In this document: positions 45,749 to 56,427 of the stretch, in pieces
Numbering within the stretch: position 1 is the stretch's first letter
How the letters are laid out: each line of letters starts with the position of its first letter
Program-made: the position numbers and the translations under genes
Notes under the pieces: model-generated
Databases searched by the model: none
The model's input: the letters and a program-made list of their open reading frames with translations, nothing else
What the model was told of the DNA's origin: nothing
Assembly (NCBI RefSeq): GCF_003813985.1
Contig: NZ_CP033897.1
Location: 1,798,001 to 1,862,000, forward strand
Direction of reading: 5' to 3'
Length of the DNA stretch: 64,000 nt
Origin: Corynebacterium gerontici
GTDB taxonomy: Bacteria > Actinomycetota > Actinomycetes > Mycobacteriales > Mycobacteriaceae

Positions 45749-46744
45749 TTAACCGGCAGCCTCCGGGGAGATGCCCTGCACCACGTCATTGATCGCCTGG
45801 GGAATGCTAGGTCCTTTGTCCTCGGCCGGTTTCTCCTGGGAAGTCTCCTCTACTGGCGAAGGAGTTCTCGGGGCAGTTTCCTCAGCGGGAGCCTCCGGCG
45901 AAGGCTCTGGAGATTCCGCGACGGGCACCTCCTGAGTGGTGCTTGGCGTCTTGGACGAAGACTCAGCCGGGGTCTCCGTAGTGGTTGGCAAGTCTCGTGG
46001 AGGTGCCACTGTTGTGGTCGGAACAGGCAACGGCTTCTGCTCGGGCTCCGGGGTGACAATGTTGGCTGAGGCTTTATTCACCAACGACTGCCCCTTTTCA
46101 CGCCCCTGTGGCTTCATGCGATTCACCAGAGCCTGCGCCTCAGCCAATTTTTGCTTGGCGCCCTCAATGTCTCCACGAGCTTTGAGCTCATTCGCCTCTT
46201 GGAGCGTGGATGCAAGCTGCACCACCTCCACATCGTGGCCACCGAAGATCTGCTGGTTCAGCGAGTACAGCGGGGAACCCGGTTCGGCGTTGTGAATGAC
46301 GACCCCACTGCCGGCGATCACCAGGGTCGCTGCGGCAGCGCCAACCAAGCCATGCAGGAAGGCTCGGCTACGACGGGGGCGCAGCTCCACAACGTTTGAC
46401 TTTTCCGCTTCGGCTACGGGATGCTCTCCGGCCGCCGCATATTCGGTTTCTCGCGATGCGAAATAGCCACCCCGGCTGGAGCGCGCTTCCACCGCATCCA
46501 CCACTGGCAGTTCACCAGTTACCGCTTCAGAAAAACCCGCGAAGCCAAGTTCTCTCAGGGTGGGGGCTGGAGGAAGATCACTCATTACGTCTTGGCGTGC
46601 GAGCAATAGCAGGTGTGCGAGTTCATCTCCACCGTTGCTCGGATCCTCACCCCGTGCGAGCGCAGACAGAAATTCGTCATCTGCGCGCAGCATTTCAAGA
46701 TGCCGGCGAGTGACGTTTCCCTGATCCGGCTGCCGCTTATTCAT
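45749..46744 (-). CDS. rsdA: Anti-sigma factor of SigD
   Basis: 331 residues. The cytosolic N-terminus (residues 1-115) carries the sigma-binding region (LRADDEFLSALARGEDP). One membrane span at about 126-146 (AFLHGLVGAAAATLVIAGSGVVI) leads to an extracytoplasmic helix-rich part with ELKARGDIEGAKQKLAEAQALV and a Pro/Thr/Glu-rich tail crossing the cell wall. Position after sigD and build match Rv3413c/RsdA. The start at ATG 46744 overlaps sigD by 8 bases (ATGAATAA), ensuring coupled synthesis; ATG 46750 is an alternative. Release of SigD on envelope stress is expected. Confidence 0.88.
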   Translation of the reverse strand: MNKRQPDQGNVTRRHLEMLRADDEFLSALARGEDPSNGGDELAHLLLLARQDVMSDLPPAPTLRELGFAGFSEAVTGELPVVDAVEARSSRGGYFASRETEYAAAGEHPVAEAEKSNVVELRPRRSRAFLHGLVGAAAATLVIAGSGVVIHNAEPGSPLYSLNQQIFGGHDVEVVQLASTLQEANELKARGDIEGAKQKLAEAQALVNRMKPQGREKGQSLVNKASANIVTPEPEQKPLPVPTTTVAPPRDLPTTTETPAESSSKTPSTTQEVPVAESPEPSPEAPAEETAPRTPSPVEETSQEKPAEDKGPSIPQAINDVVQGISPEAAG

Positions 46745-47303
46745 TCCCACGCTCCTGATCCAGAGCCTTTCTCAACGTTGCTAGGGCTCGATGCTGCGCA
46801 ACACGGACAGCACCAGGGGTACTTCCGAGGATGGCAGCAGTTTCGTCTGCACTGAAACCATTAAACACTCTGAGAATTACAACTTCTCGAGCTTTGTCAC
46901 TGAGTACATCGAGAAGATCACAGATCCTGTTACTTCCAGCTTGCACCATAGTCAAATACTCTGGCGACTCGTGCTCAATTTCAGTGTCGGGAACGTCCTC
47001 CGTTGGATTGGACAGATCCCGCTTGTAGTAGCGCATCGCATCCGCCACTTTATTCGAGGCGATACCGTACACGAACGCCATAAAGGGTCGCCCACGATCA
47101 ACGTAACGCTCAATGGAATTTGCCAACGCGAGGCAGGTTTCTTGCGCCACGTCCTCAGCAGTAGGATGGCGTCCACCCGACATCCGGGCACGACAATAGC
47201 GAAGGATAACGGGATAACAAATCTGAATTACATTCTCAAGCGCGTGGCGATTCCCAGCTTGAGCCAGCGGCACTAATCGCTGGAGCTCGTCCTGGTCACT
47301 CAC
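46737..47303 (-). CDS. sigD: ECF sigma factor SigD
   Basis: 188 residues. Region 2 includes AEDVAQETCLALANSIERY and GRPFMAFVYGIASNKVADAMR; region 4 has LLDVLSDKAREVVILRVFNGFSADETAAILGSTPGAVRVAQHRALATLR. In C. glutamicum SigD governs mycolate and cell envelope genes. GTG 47303 has SD AAAGGAGC 6 bases upstream. It is divergent from whiB and immediately precedes its anti-sigma gene. Confidence 0.94.
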   Translation of the reverse strand: MSDQDELQRLVPLAQAGNRHALENVIQICYPVILRYCRARMSGGRHPTAEDVAQETCLALANSIERYVDRGRPFMAFVYGIASNKVADAMRYYKRDLSNPTEDVPDTEIEHESPEYLTMVQAGSNRICDLLDVLSDKAREVVILRVFNGFSADETAAILGSTPGAVRVAQHRALATLRKALDQERGNE

Positions 47304-47621
47304 GCGTTTGCTCCTTTAACAGCATTCAGACGCAATTGTTTGTTCTGAAAATTCTAATCCCTCTGGCAGGGTTTTCCCCAACGCCCAGGTGTTGGGTTCA
47401 TACATGGGGGTAAATCAAACTCTGCGCATTGGAATCATCCCTGCTCATGCTCCAATGCATGGGCCGGCATACCCTGAACTTCATCGCAAGTCCTTCGAAA
47501 CATCGCCTAAACGCCACCTATTCATCACATGATGTTCACCTTGGGAACGCATGCTGGTGCGCGAGGTTGCAGTTGGAAACCTCCACGCCATGTTGAAGGA
47601 AAACGAGGAGTCAGTAACGCA
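47304..47621. promoter_or_regulatory. Divergent sigD / whiB promoter region
   Basis: About 320 bases without a gene. Two inverted repeats are visible: GCATTGGA/TCCAATGC (47426-47458, 17-base spacer) and CCCAAC/GTTGGG (47377-47396). The first is a candidate site for a WhiB or other regulator acting on whiB transcription. No certain -10 box can be picked. Confidence 0.4.
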
Positions 47622-47903
47622 ATGGCAAGCACCACCATTCTTCCTGGACCATACACGGTGCAATGGGATTGGCGGCTCGAAGGAGCCTGCCGAGACGTAC
47701 CTTCCGATACTTTCTATCACCCCGAAGGGGAACGTGGACGGGCACGCGCCAATCGGGAACGCCAGGCCAAAGAAATATGTGCGCAATGTCCCGTGCTTGT
47801 TGAATGCCGCAACCACGCGCTGAACGCGGGTGAGATCTACGGCATTTGGGGTGGCATGACTGAAGGTGAACGCCAGCGCTACCTCAGAACTGTCCGCATG
47901 TAG
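47622..47903 (+). CDS. whcB: WhiB-family iron-sulfur regulator (WhiB3/WhcB type)
   Basis: 93 residues. Four cluster-binding cysteines lie in EGACRD, EICAQCPVLVEC; the WhiB hallmark GIWGGMTEGERQRYLRT follows. WhiB proteins bind RNA polymerase sigma factor region 4 and sense O2 or NO. The position beside sigD and groEL matches mycobacterial whiB3 and C. glutamicum whcB (symbol assigned on that basis). The start at ATG 47622 gives the usual length, with GAGGAG 12 bases upstream; longer starts in frame lack support. Confidence 0.9.
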   Translation: MASTTILPGPYTVQWDWRLEGACRDVPSDTFYHPEGERGRARANRERQAKEICAQCPVLVECRNHALNAGEIYGIWGGMTEGERQRYLRTVRM

Positions 47904-47913
47904 ATACACGAAG

Positions 47914-47946
47914 GAAGGCCCGGGGATTCTCCATCCTCGGGCCTTC
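47914..47946. terminator. Terminator between whiB and groEL
   Basis: GAAGGCCCG/CGGGCCTTC, 9-base stem between convergent genes. Confidence 0.8.
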
Positions 47947-47960
47947 AAATACGCAACGCG

Positions 47961-49586
<1,626 letters not shown>

Positions 49587-49883
49587 TTACTTTTCGATGA
49601 TCGCGAGGATGTCGCGCGCGTTGAGCAGCAAGTATTCTTCGCCGTTGTACTTCAGTTCGGTGCCACCGTACTTGGAGAACACCACGGTGTCGCCCTCTTG
49701 CACGTCCATAGGAACGCGCTTATCGTCGGCGAAACGGCCGGGGCCAGCAGCAACGACGGTGCCTTCCTGTGGCTTCTCCTTGGCGGAATCCGGGATCACC
49801 AGACCAGAAGCAGTGGTGGTCTCAGCTTCGCTGATCTTGACAAGAACACGATCTTCCAGCGGTTTGATATTGACGTTTGCCAC
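49587..49883 (-). CDS. groES: Co-chaperonin GroES
   Basis: 98 residues: [36 protein letters not shown] with the mobile loop, then [29 protein letters not shown] 49883 has GGAGG 7 bases upstream. First gene of groES-groEL1; a CIRCE element 102 bases upstream predicts HrcA control. Confidence 0.96.
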   Translation of the reverse strand: MANVNIKPLEDRVLVKISEAETTTASGLVIPDSAKEKPQEGTVVAAGPGRFADDKRVPMDVQEGDTVVFSKYGGTELKYNGEEYLLLNARDILAIIEK

Positions 49884-49984
49884 GATGTTTCCTCCATTGA
49901 TGAAGCATTTTCGGATGTGCGCCGGTTGCATGTGCCAGCACAGCCGTCGTCGCGGGTGAACAACTGTGTGTTTGAGACAACCTC

Positions 49985-50011
49985 TTGGCACTCTACCCGC
50001 TAAAGTGCTAA
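49985..50011. promoter_or_regulatory. CIRCE element (HrcA operator) of groES-groEL1
   Basis: TTGGCACTC-N9-AAGTGCTAA, each arm with one deviation from the consensus TTAGCACTC-N9-GAGTGCTAA; placed between tsaD and groES. Confidence 0.88.
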
Positions 50012-50035
50012 CCCTTCAAGCGTGATTGCTCTGAG

Positions 50036-51082
50036 CTAACTCACGATTGGGAGGCTCACATCGAGGCCCGTATTGGTGCCCGCAGTCAGCGAGGAAGGCG
50101 ATGCACCAGCGTGAATCAGTTCCGCAGCCAAGGCCGCAATCATCACCCCATTATCCGTGCAATATCGCAGTTCGGGAACCTTGAGCTGCACGCCAGCGGA
50201 AGCGCAACGCGCCGCCAGCAGACTCCGTAGTCGGGCGTTGGCTGCCACCCCACCGCCTAATAACAACACCTTGGCACCGGTTTCCTTGCACGCGGCAATT
50301 GCCTTCGCAGACAGCACGTCGCACACCGCTTCTTGGAAGCTGGCGCACACGTCAGCAACATTAACGCTGCAACCTTCCCTCTCGGCGTTTTCGACGTAGC
50401 GAGCCACGGAGGTTTTGAGCCCAGAGAAAGAGAAATCGAAGCGATGCTCGCCGCGCATTTCGTCAGCACGCATCAGCCCCCGGGGGAAATGAATGGCTTT
50501 ACGGTTGCCTTTTGCCGCCATACGATCAATCACCGGCCCGCCCGGATACCCGAGCCCAAGCAGGCGAGCGACTTTGTCGTAGGCCTCGCCCGCGGCGTCG
50601 TCAAGCGTGGCACCAAGCTCGCGCATGGGCTTGCCCACGGCATCAATTTCAAGCAACTGTGTGTGTCCGCCCGAAACGAGCAGCGCCACACTGTGCCCAA
50701 GCTCCTCGCCATCCAAATGAGCAACTGCAACGTGGCCGCCCAGGTGGTTCACCCCATAAAAAGGCACGTTCCAGGCAGCTGCATAGGCCTTAGCTGCAGA
50801 TGCCCCCACGAGAAGCGCACCCGCCAAGCCAGGCCCTACAGTAGCTGCAACAGCATCGGGGCGTTCTACTCCCGCTTCTTCCAGCGCTGCGCGCATGACC
50901 GGAACCATTTGCTCCAAATGCGCGCGCGAGGCGATCTCGGGCACCACCCCACCGAAACGGGCGTGCTCCTCCATCGAACTGGCCACAGCATTCGCGAGCA
51001 CCTCCAGGGTGCCGTCATGGTGGAGACGAACCACGCCCACACCAGTTTCATCGCAGGAAGATTCAATTCCGAGAATGATCAC
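50036..51082 (-). CDS. tsaD: tRNA N6-threonylcarbamoyladenosine transferase
   Basis: 348 residues. Transfers threonylcarbamoyl to A37 of ANN-decoding tRNAs. The metal-binding HLGGH (variant of HLEGH, near residue 112), [12 protein letters not shown] and the ATP-site [11 protein letters not shown] are present. GTG 51082 overlaps rimI by 4 bases (GTGA). Part of the unit tsaB-rimI-tsaD, with tsaE nearby in the alr unit. Confidence 0.95.
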   Translation of the reverse strand: MIILGIESSCDETGVGVVRLHHDGTLEVLANAVASSMEEHARFGGVVPEIASRAHLEQMVPVMRAALEEAGVERPDAVAATVGPGLAGALLVGASAAKAYAAAWNVPFYGVNHLGGHVAVAHLDGEELGHSVALLVSGGHTQLLEIDAVGKPMRELGATLDDAAGEAYDKVARLLGLGYPGGPVIDRMAAKGNRKAIHFPRGLMRADEMRGEHRFDFSFSGLKTSVARYVENAEREGCSVNVADVCASFQEAVCDVLSAKAIAACKETGAKVLLLGGGVAANARLRSLLAARCASAGVQLKVPELRYCTDNGVMIAALAAELIHAGASPSSLTAGTNTGLDVSLPIVS

Positions 51083-51567
51083 AGTTCATCACCTTCGTGT
51101 TGTTGAGCCTGCTCCAGCAAGCGCGCGGGGCGCACCATGGTGAAAGCATCGGCACCGGAGGGCTGATAGTAGCGCTTTCTCACACCGATCGTCTGAAAAC
51201 CAAAGCGCTCGTACAAATTGATCGCCGGCACGTTATCCGTGCGAACTTCCAGGAATATCGGCCCGGCAAAGCGGTCAGCTTCAGCGCACAGGTGCTCCAT
51301 GAGCACACGGGCGAAGCCTCGGCGCTGCATCTTCGGATCAACGCCAATGGTGTGGATCTCAAACTCTGGATCAGTAGCAGGCCCCATCTTGGCCAGTCCC
51401 GCGTACGCCACCAGCGCACCTTCGTGCTCGATGCCCAGATAGATGCAATAAGGCTGCGAAATTTCGGCGCGAAAATCCGCGGCGCTCCAGGGGTTGTCCC
51501 CCGAAAACAGTAATAGCTCCAGCTCAGCGAGGCGTGGAGCGTCGTCGCCTGTGAGTCCCCGAATCAT
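51079..51567 (-). CDS. rimI: Ribosomal-protein-alanine N-acetyltransferase family (GNAT)
   Basis: 162 residues. The GNAT acetyl-CoA loop is visible in [20 protein letters not shown], followed by [29 protein letters not shown], which is typical for RimI. Expected to acetylate N-termini, including S18. It overlaps both tsaB (ATGA) and tsaD by 4 bases. Confidence 0.92.
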   Translation of the reverse strand: MIRGLTGDDAPRLAELELLLFSGDNPWSAADFRAEISQPYCIYLGIEHEGALVAYAGLAKMGPATDPEFEIHTIGVDPKMQRRGFARVLMEHLCAEADRFAGPIFLEVRTDNVPAINLYERFGFQTIGVRKRYYQPSGADAFTMVRPARLLEQAQQHEGDEL

Positions 51568-52211
51568 GACGCTGGGTGCACCAGCGCGGGTGAAATACGA
51601 ACCACAGGCTCCTTGGCATCGGGTCTGCGCAGATACAGCGGCTCCGGCGGCTGGGGGGCGCTGAAATCAGCAACCGCCACCAACGATCGGGCTCCCAGAG
51701 CAGAGGGCATATGCTGTGCACCGCGTAAGGAACCTGGCAGTTGTTCAATCAGATGCTCGGGCACGATGAGTTTCGATGCGGAATCAAATGGCAATTCTGC
51801 AGGCTTGCACACGCCGGGGCCATCAATCACTTCGCCATTGCGGATCAAGGTGAAATACACTTCTTTGCGCCGAGCGTCGCTGAGCACAAGTACTTCGCCT
51901 TCCACGCCGTGCGCCATAGCTTGGTGGGTGCTCACGCCATCGATGGGTAGGTTCAGCGCATCGGCAAACGCCATAGCGCTCACCATGCCGACGCGCAACC
52001 CCGTGAAAGGCCCAGGACCACACCCCACGACCACACCATCGAGGTCTGCGAAGCTGAGGCCTTGATCTTCCAACAGCACCTGAACAGCGGGCACGAGCAC
52101 CTCGTTGTGGCGACGTGGTTCGTCGAAAAGCTTCTGAGCGAGAAGCTCTTGATTACGAACTAACCCCAACACCAAGGTTGGGGTCGCACTATCAATAGCA
52201 AGAACTAGCAA
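51564..52211 (-). CDS. tsaB: tRNA t6A biosynthesis protein TsaB
   Basis: 215 residues. Pseudo-ASKHA protein that scaffolds TsaD and TsaE. The opening VLAIDSATPTLVLGL and GPGPFTGLRVGMVSAMAFADAL are characteristic. The start is TTG 52211, with GCAGG 8 bases upstream, 4 bases after the preceding gene's stop. First core gene of tsaB-rimI-tsaD. Contains a repeat copy. Confidence 0.93.
   Translation of the reverse strand: MLVLAIDSATPTLVLGLVRNQELLAQKLFDEPRRHNEVLVPAVQVLLEDQGLSFADLDGVVVGCGPGPFTGLRVGMVSAMAFADALNLPIDGVSTHQAMAHGVEGEVLVLSDARRKEVYFTLIRNGEVIDGPGVCKPAELPFDSASKLIVPEHLIEQLPGSLRGAQHMPSALGARSLVAVADFSAPQPPEPLYLRRPDAKEPVVRISPALVHPAS
52121..52131 (-). repeat. GCTTTTCGACG motif, copy 11
   Basis: Inside tsaB, sense direction, encoding K-L-F-D-E. 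Confidence 0.7.
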
Positions 52212-52215
52212 TGGC

Positions 52216-52692
52216 TTAACCTGCGAGGTACCAGGTGTGATCCTGGAGGAAGAACGGGGCCAAGCTCATCGGATCAACGCGGGTGGGACGACCCGGGAAC
52301 CTGCATAGATCCACCTTGGCGGTATCCAACTTAATGGCCTTAAACTGGCCTTCGCGATCAGCCAGCACAATGTAGTTCGTGTCTTCCGGGATCTTGCGCT
52401 CCTTCAGCACGAAAAGGTTGGTATCGGCTCCGACCTTTTCAATCTGCTCGAAAGTCATGCCTGCGCAAATGCTGATGCCCTGGGTCCACTCGGTGCCGTA
52501 GAGATCTGCCATCGCAAGGCCCACGGCGGAGATATTCTTGCTTTCCATGTCCGACAACGTTGACTCCAGGCGCTTGCCCTCTACCGGGGTGTCCGCGTTG
52601 CGGTTCGCCGCGACAATCATGCCAGCGACCAACAGCAGGAAGAGGACGATCAAAATGGCAGCCAAGGCCTTAAGTGGTTTGGGAAGGCTCAT
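52216..52692 (-). CDS. Membrane-anchored hypothetical protein
   Basis: 158 residues. One N-terminal membrane span (residues 10-30, LAAILIVLFLLLVAGMIVAA) with the basic start inside predicts an extracytoplasmic domain of ~125 residues. Two cysteines (ISICAG, VDLCRF) could pair there. I recognise no family. It precedes tsaB by 4 bases and has its own SD (AAAGGAATCC), so it leads the tsaB-rimI-tsaD transcript although it has no evident link to tRNA modification. Confidence 0.75.
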   Translation of the reverse strand: MSLPKPLKALAAILIVLFLLLVAGMIVAANRNADTPVEGKRLESTLSDMESKNISAVGLAMADLYGTEWTQGISICAGMTFEQIEKVGADTNLFVLKERKIPEDTNYIVLADREGQFKAIKLDTAKVDLCRFPGRPTRVDPMSLAPFFLQDHTWYLAG

Positions 52693-52785
52693 AGTGGGAT
52701 TCCTTTCATTCTGCGGCAGCGCAGCACAGTGATGCTCTGTAAGAAACGCTACTACGGATAGAGCGATGGCATGTAACGCGTGTAC

Positions 52786-54390
52786 CTAAAGCAGCAATAT
52801 GAGCACAACCTGGCAGGCAATAATCTTGCCGATCATGGCCGTCGGGTATACCGTCGCGTAGCCGCGAGTAGCCAACTCCGTGCCACTCTGACCATTGATA
52901 TAGGAGATTACAGCAGGATTAGTGGTCATACCTGCGGCAACGCCCATCGCTTCATCCCATTTCAGTTTAAGCAGAGGCATACAAATGGCTGCGCTTATTA
53001 CCGCGTTGAGCAGAGAGATGATGAGCCCTGCTCCTATCACCTTGAACGAGGACGGGTCTGTCAACGCGTCGCGGAACCCCACTCCCGCTTTGGTGCCCAC
53101 TCCGGCCAAGAAAAGGCTCAAACCGAGAGTGCTGATGGTTCGATTGGCGTGATAAGGGATTTGCCAACGTACTGAGCTGGTGCGTTCCAAAGCGCCCAGC
53201 ACCAAGCCAGCTACGATCGGACCACCGCCGAAACCCAACGTCAGAACATTACCGCCGGGCAGCGGGATCGGGATAATGCCGATGAACAAGCCTAAGAAAA
53301 GACCGATAAAAAATGGCAGCAGGTCTACATCCGCAAGCGAACGCTCCGAATCTCCCAAAAACTTACGAACCTCAGGTAGACGATCATGCGTGGTAACGAC
53401 ACGCAACCTGTCAGAGTAGTGCACTACATCTGTTGGCAAAGGAACCTCGTCGCGGTCGCCACGCCTGGCGCGCACAATGAGAAAGCCTTTCGACGCGGTG
53501 TTCAGCTCTTCAATGGTACGCCCCACGACAGCCTTATTGGATACAGTAACGCGGGTATACCTAAGGAAGTTACTGTCGAGGGTTACATGCACTTTTTCGC
53601 CCAATATATCAATGGCGGCCTCAAGTGCTTCTGCAGTACCATTGAGCACCAAGATCATGCCCTCTTCCAGCGGGTGCTCGCTGAGCGCCAATTGATGATC
53701 AGTATCGCCATGAATGACACGAGAGGCGATAATCTGTTGGCCTGTGATGTCTCGAAGATCGCCAACAGTTCCGTCGATACCAGGACGCAAACGCACCGCT
53801 TCCCACATCAGCGGATCCAAAATCATGCCCTCAGATTTCGCATCCCGATGATGGTTTACCTTCAGCAGCTTGGCACCTACTGCGGCCACCACAATGGAAC
53901 CGATCACCGCACCGGGATACGCCAGCGAGTAACCAACCACTGGTTGCGAAGATTGGGCAGGATCGCTGCTATTCAGCATGTTCACCATCGCAGCCATACC
54001 CGGAGTCGATGTTAGGGAGCCCGCAAACATGCCGGCGCCGATCTCATGATCTAGACCAAGCGCGCGCACAACTACTATGGCAACCCCGCTAAGGAAAACT
54101 AACAGCAACGCAAGAAAGACATTGAGTTTCCAGCCTCGCGATTTGAATTGCGCAAAGAAATCCCCACCGGCCTCCAAGCCAATGGCATACACAAATAGTG
54201 CGAGCCCAAGCTGGTACAACAGCGGTGGAAGCTGCAGATCAGGATTCAGCGTGGACAATCCCAGTGCCACGAAGAGCACGGCTGCGGCACCAAGAGAAAT
54301 GCCAAGGATCCTAATCTTCCCAAGCGCTAAACCCAGCGCGAGGATCAAGACCAGTGTCAAAAGCGGCTGTGTTGCCAAGTAGTCGAGCAC
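52786..54390 (-). CDS. AspT/YidE-family transporter (SucE-like)
   Basis: 534 residues built as an internal repeat: about five spans, then two RCK-C (TrkA-C) domains at roughly residues 190-350 (SRVIHGDTDHQLALSEHPLEEGMILVLNG and VTVSNKAVVGRTIEEL), then five more spans. Signatures GSLTSTPGMAAMV and GMTTNPAVISYING occur one in each half. This is the aspartate:alanine exchanger family; C. glutamicum SucE1, a succinate exporter, belongs to it, so dicarboxylate export is plausible. GTG 54390 is chosen because GAGG lies 8 bases upstream; longer frames lack a ribosome site. Confidence 0.87.
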   Translation of the reverse strand: MLDYLATQPLLTLVLILALGLALGKIRILGISLGAAAVLFVALGLSTLNPDLQLPPLLYQLGLALFVYAIGLEAGGDFFAQFKSRGWKLNVFLALLLVFLSGVAIVVVRALGLDHEIGAGMFAGSLTSTPGMAAMVNMLNSSDPAQSSQPVVGYSLAYPGAVIGSIVVAAVGAKLLKVNHHRDAKSEGMILDPLMWEAVRLRPGIDGTVGDLRDITGQQIIASRVIHGDTDHQLALSEHPLEEGMILVLNGTAEALEAAIDILGEKVHVTLDSNFLRYTRVTVSNKAVVGRTIEELNTASKGFLIVRARRGDRDEVPLPTDVVHYSDRLRVVTTHDRLPEVRKFLGDSERSLADVDLLPFFIGLFLGLFIGIIPIPLPGGNVLTLGFGGGPIVAGLVLGALERTSSVRWQIPYHANRTISTLGLSLFLAGVGTKAGVGFRDALTDPSSFKVIGAGLIISLLNAVISAAICMPLLKLKWDEAMGVAAGMTTNPAVISYINGQSGTELATRGYATVYPTAMIGKIIACQVVLILLL

Positions 54391-54743
54391 GACCAATACC
54401 TCATTATTTCCAGTACCCAGGAACTGTTCAACACTGCCGCCGATGCTGATTCGACAGCGTCGTAAAGAAATCCACGCCGCCACGGAATCATCGCGAGGTC
54501 ATCAAACGCTGCGCCGAAACGCCCCTGGCGTGGATGGCCCCCTACCAGGTGCAGCTTCGCATCGCTCGAGCACTGCGCGCACAGCTCGTATGTACTTAGG
54601 GAATGTTTCTTTCAATTGTTGCGCCCTTTCGCCACCGGCTTCAAGCTACAGATGCAAAGTGTGTCTGAAATCCTTTGCGTTTGTGAGAAAAACCCTAACT
54701 GCGACGCCGAAGGGCCGGACCTTCCTCAAGGCATCTTGCGCCC
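54391..54743. other. Non-coding stretch between the AspT-family gene and tsaE
   Basis: About 350 bases without a convincing gene. TTGAAA with TAAGTA-like sequence on the minus strand near 54590-54625 may be the transporter promoter. Nothing else stands out. Confidence 0.4.
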
Positions 54744-55241
54744 TTAGCCCCTTGAGCGTGCTGCATCGACCCGGCGCCAGGAGATGATCCGCGCCTCGGA
54801 TTCGGGGGTTTCATCAACAGCCGTGGTGCGGTCGATGATGACGTGAATGTAGCTCTCTGCAAGCTGTTCCATCATGCCGCCGCCCCATTCCGCAACAACG
54901 ACGGCTCGATCCATCTCGGTGATGAGGTCCAGGGACTCAAGCGCGTCGAGGGGATCCTCCCCTGCCTCTAGCAGGCGATAAGCATCGACGTGAATCAGCG
55001 TTGGGCCAGCCCCGTTGGGGTGATGTTCTCTGGCGATTTGAAACGTTGGCGAGGTTACACGGCCTTGCACGTCAAGCCCCCGGGCGAGCCCTTGGGTGAA
55101 GGTTGTTTTGCCGGCGCCTAGTGGGCCTTCCAAGATCACCACGTCACCAGCACCGAGTTCCTTTGCCAATTGCTGCGCGCACGCTTGGGTTTCTGCGGCA
55201 GTTTCGCACCGAATACTGCGGTGTTGCTCGTCGATCATCAT
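54744..55241 (-). CDS. tsaE: tRNA t6A biosynthesis ATPase TsaE
   Basis: 165 residues. Walker A LEGPLGAGKTTFTQGLARGL near residue 37, TSPTFQIAREH and the HVDAYRL motif with the final VVVAEWGGGM are typical. It drives turnover of the TsaB-TsaD complex. It starts 4 bases inside the end of alr (ATGA overlap), the order alr-tsaE found throughout actinobacteria. Confidence 0.94.
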   Translation of the reverse strand: MMIDEQHRSIRCETAAETQACAQQLAKELGAGDVVILEGPLGAGKTTFTQGLARGLDVQGRVTSPTFQIAREHHPNGAGPTLIHVDAYRLLEAGEDPLDALESLDLITEMDRAVVVAEWGGGMMEQLAESYIHVIIDRTTAVDETPESEARIISWRRVDAARSRG

Positions 55242-56335
55242 TTTTCTCCTTTTACTCCGCCGCTATACACCCGGCGGGTGCGCCCACCCAGCATGCACAT
55301 CACTTCGTAATTGATCGTGCCCATTGACGCCGCAAGCTCGCTGACGGCCGTGGCTTGGCCGCCGAGGATTTCGACTTCTTCCCCCGCACGCACGTCTTTG
55401 GGATTATCTCCCAGGTAAATCAGGAACTGATCCATGCAGACCCGACCAACCTGCGGGTAGCGCTGCCCGTTGATCGCCACTTCCAGGTGGCCCTGGGCGC
55501 TTCTTGGTAGCCCATCGGCGTAGCCCGCCGATACCACGGCTATCACGCCTTCTTCCGGCGCGTGCCAGGTGTGTCCGTAACTCACCCCGGCCCCCTTACT
55601 CACGGGCTTGGTCATCGTGACCGTTCCTACCCATCGCAGGGCGGGTTGCAGGCCATGATCTTCGCCCACCACCGGTTCCTCGCCAAACAATGATAGTCCC
55701 GCGCGAACCATGTCAAAGCGGGCCTCGGGAATATTGAGCGCCGCCGGTGAATTAGCAATATGGTTGCAGGCAAGCTCAAGCCCAATGCTTCTGCCCAGCG
55801 CAATGGCCTGCTCAAACTTGCGAACTTGCGCGCCGGTCAGCGGTTGCGCGGGATCGTCGGCAAGCGCAAAATGGCTCATTAATCCCTGCACGTCCACATT
55901 GCTGTTGTGGAGATCCGTCATCACTTCGTGCCAATCATCCTCGATGAGACCCGAACGGTGCATTCCTGTATCAACTTTGATCACTACACGGCCGCGCCCA
56001 TGGGCAATGACACGCTCCGCTTGGCTTTTCGACGCCACCGCCAGCGTTATCCCCGCATCCAACACAGCCGCGGGATCCTGGGTTGGGCTCCATAACCAAC
56101 ACGTGATCGGCACCTGCACGCCCGCATCGAGCAATGCGTGAGCCTCCTCCATGGTGGCAACACCGAAGGCATCAGCTCCTGCAGCTTCCATGACGGGGGC
56201 CACGGCTACAGCGCCGTGATTGTAAGCATCGGCCTTGAGTACGCACATGAGTTTCGCTGGAGCCACAAGGCGTTTCAAGGTTGCCGTGTTGTGGGCGATA
56301 GCGTCCAAATTGATCCGCGATTCCAGCAAGTTCAT
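55238..56335 (-). CDS. alr: Alanine racemase
   Basis: 365 residues. PLP-dependent; makes D-alanine for peptidoglycan. The PLP lysine is in VLKADAYNHG (near residue 36), the second catalytic Tyr in GVSYGHTW, with RVCMDQFLIYLG and INYEVMCMLGGRTRRVY closing the fold. The start at ATG 56335 is placed by homologues (MNLLESRINLDAIAHN); CACAAT 8 bases upstream is a weak -10. Its promoter faces that of the divergent hydrolase gene. Together with murI it supplies D-amino acids for the wall. Confidence 0.95.
   Translation of the reverse strand: MNLLESRINLDAIAHNTATLKRLVAPAKLMCVLKADAYNHGAVAVAPVMEAAGADAFGVATMEEAHALLDAGVQVPITCWLWSPTQDPAAVLDAGITLAVASKSQAERVIAHGRGRVVIKVDTGMHRSGLIEDDWHEVMTDLHNSNVDVQGLMSHFALADDPAQPLTGAQVRKFEQAIALGRSIGLELACNHIANSPAALNIPEARFDMVRAGLSLFGEEPVVGEDHGLQPALRWVGTVTMTKPVSKGAGVSYGHTWHAPEEGVIAVVSAGYADGLPRSAQGHLEVAINGQRYPQVGRVCMDQFLIYLGDNPKDVRAGEEVEILGGQATAVSELAASMGTINYEVMCMLGGRTRRVYSGGVKGEK
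56034..56044 (+). repeat. GCTTTTCGACG motif, copy 12
   Basis: Inside alr, antisense; the coding strand reads A-S-K-S. Confidence 0.7.
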
Positions 56336-56413
56336 AGCGAACCATTGTGCCACCATCTTCCACGAAAGTCTTGGCACAACGAAGCCCTGCCACAACTCTG
56401 AAGTTACATGCAC

Positions 56414-56419
56414 TATCCT
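56414..56419 (+). promoter_or_regulatory. -10 box TATCCT for the hydrolase-like gene
   Basis: Eight bases before GTG 56428. Confidence 0.45.
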
Positions 56420-56427
56420 TGGGTTTC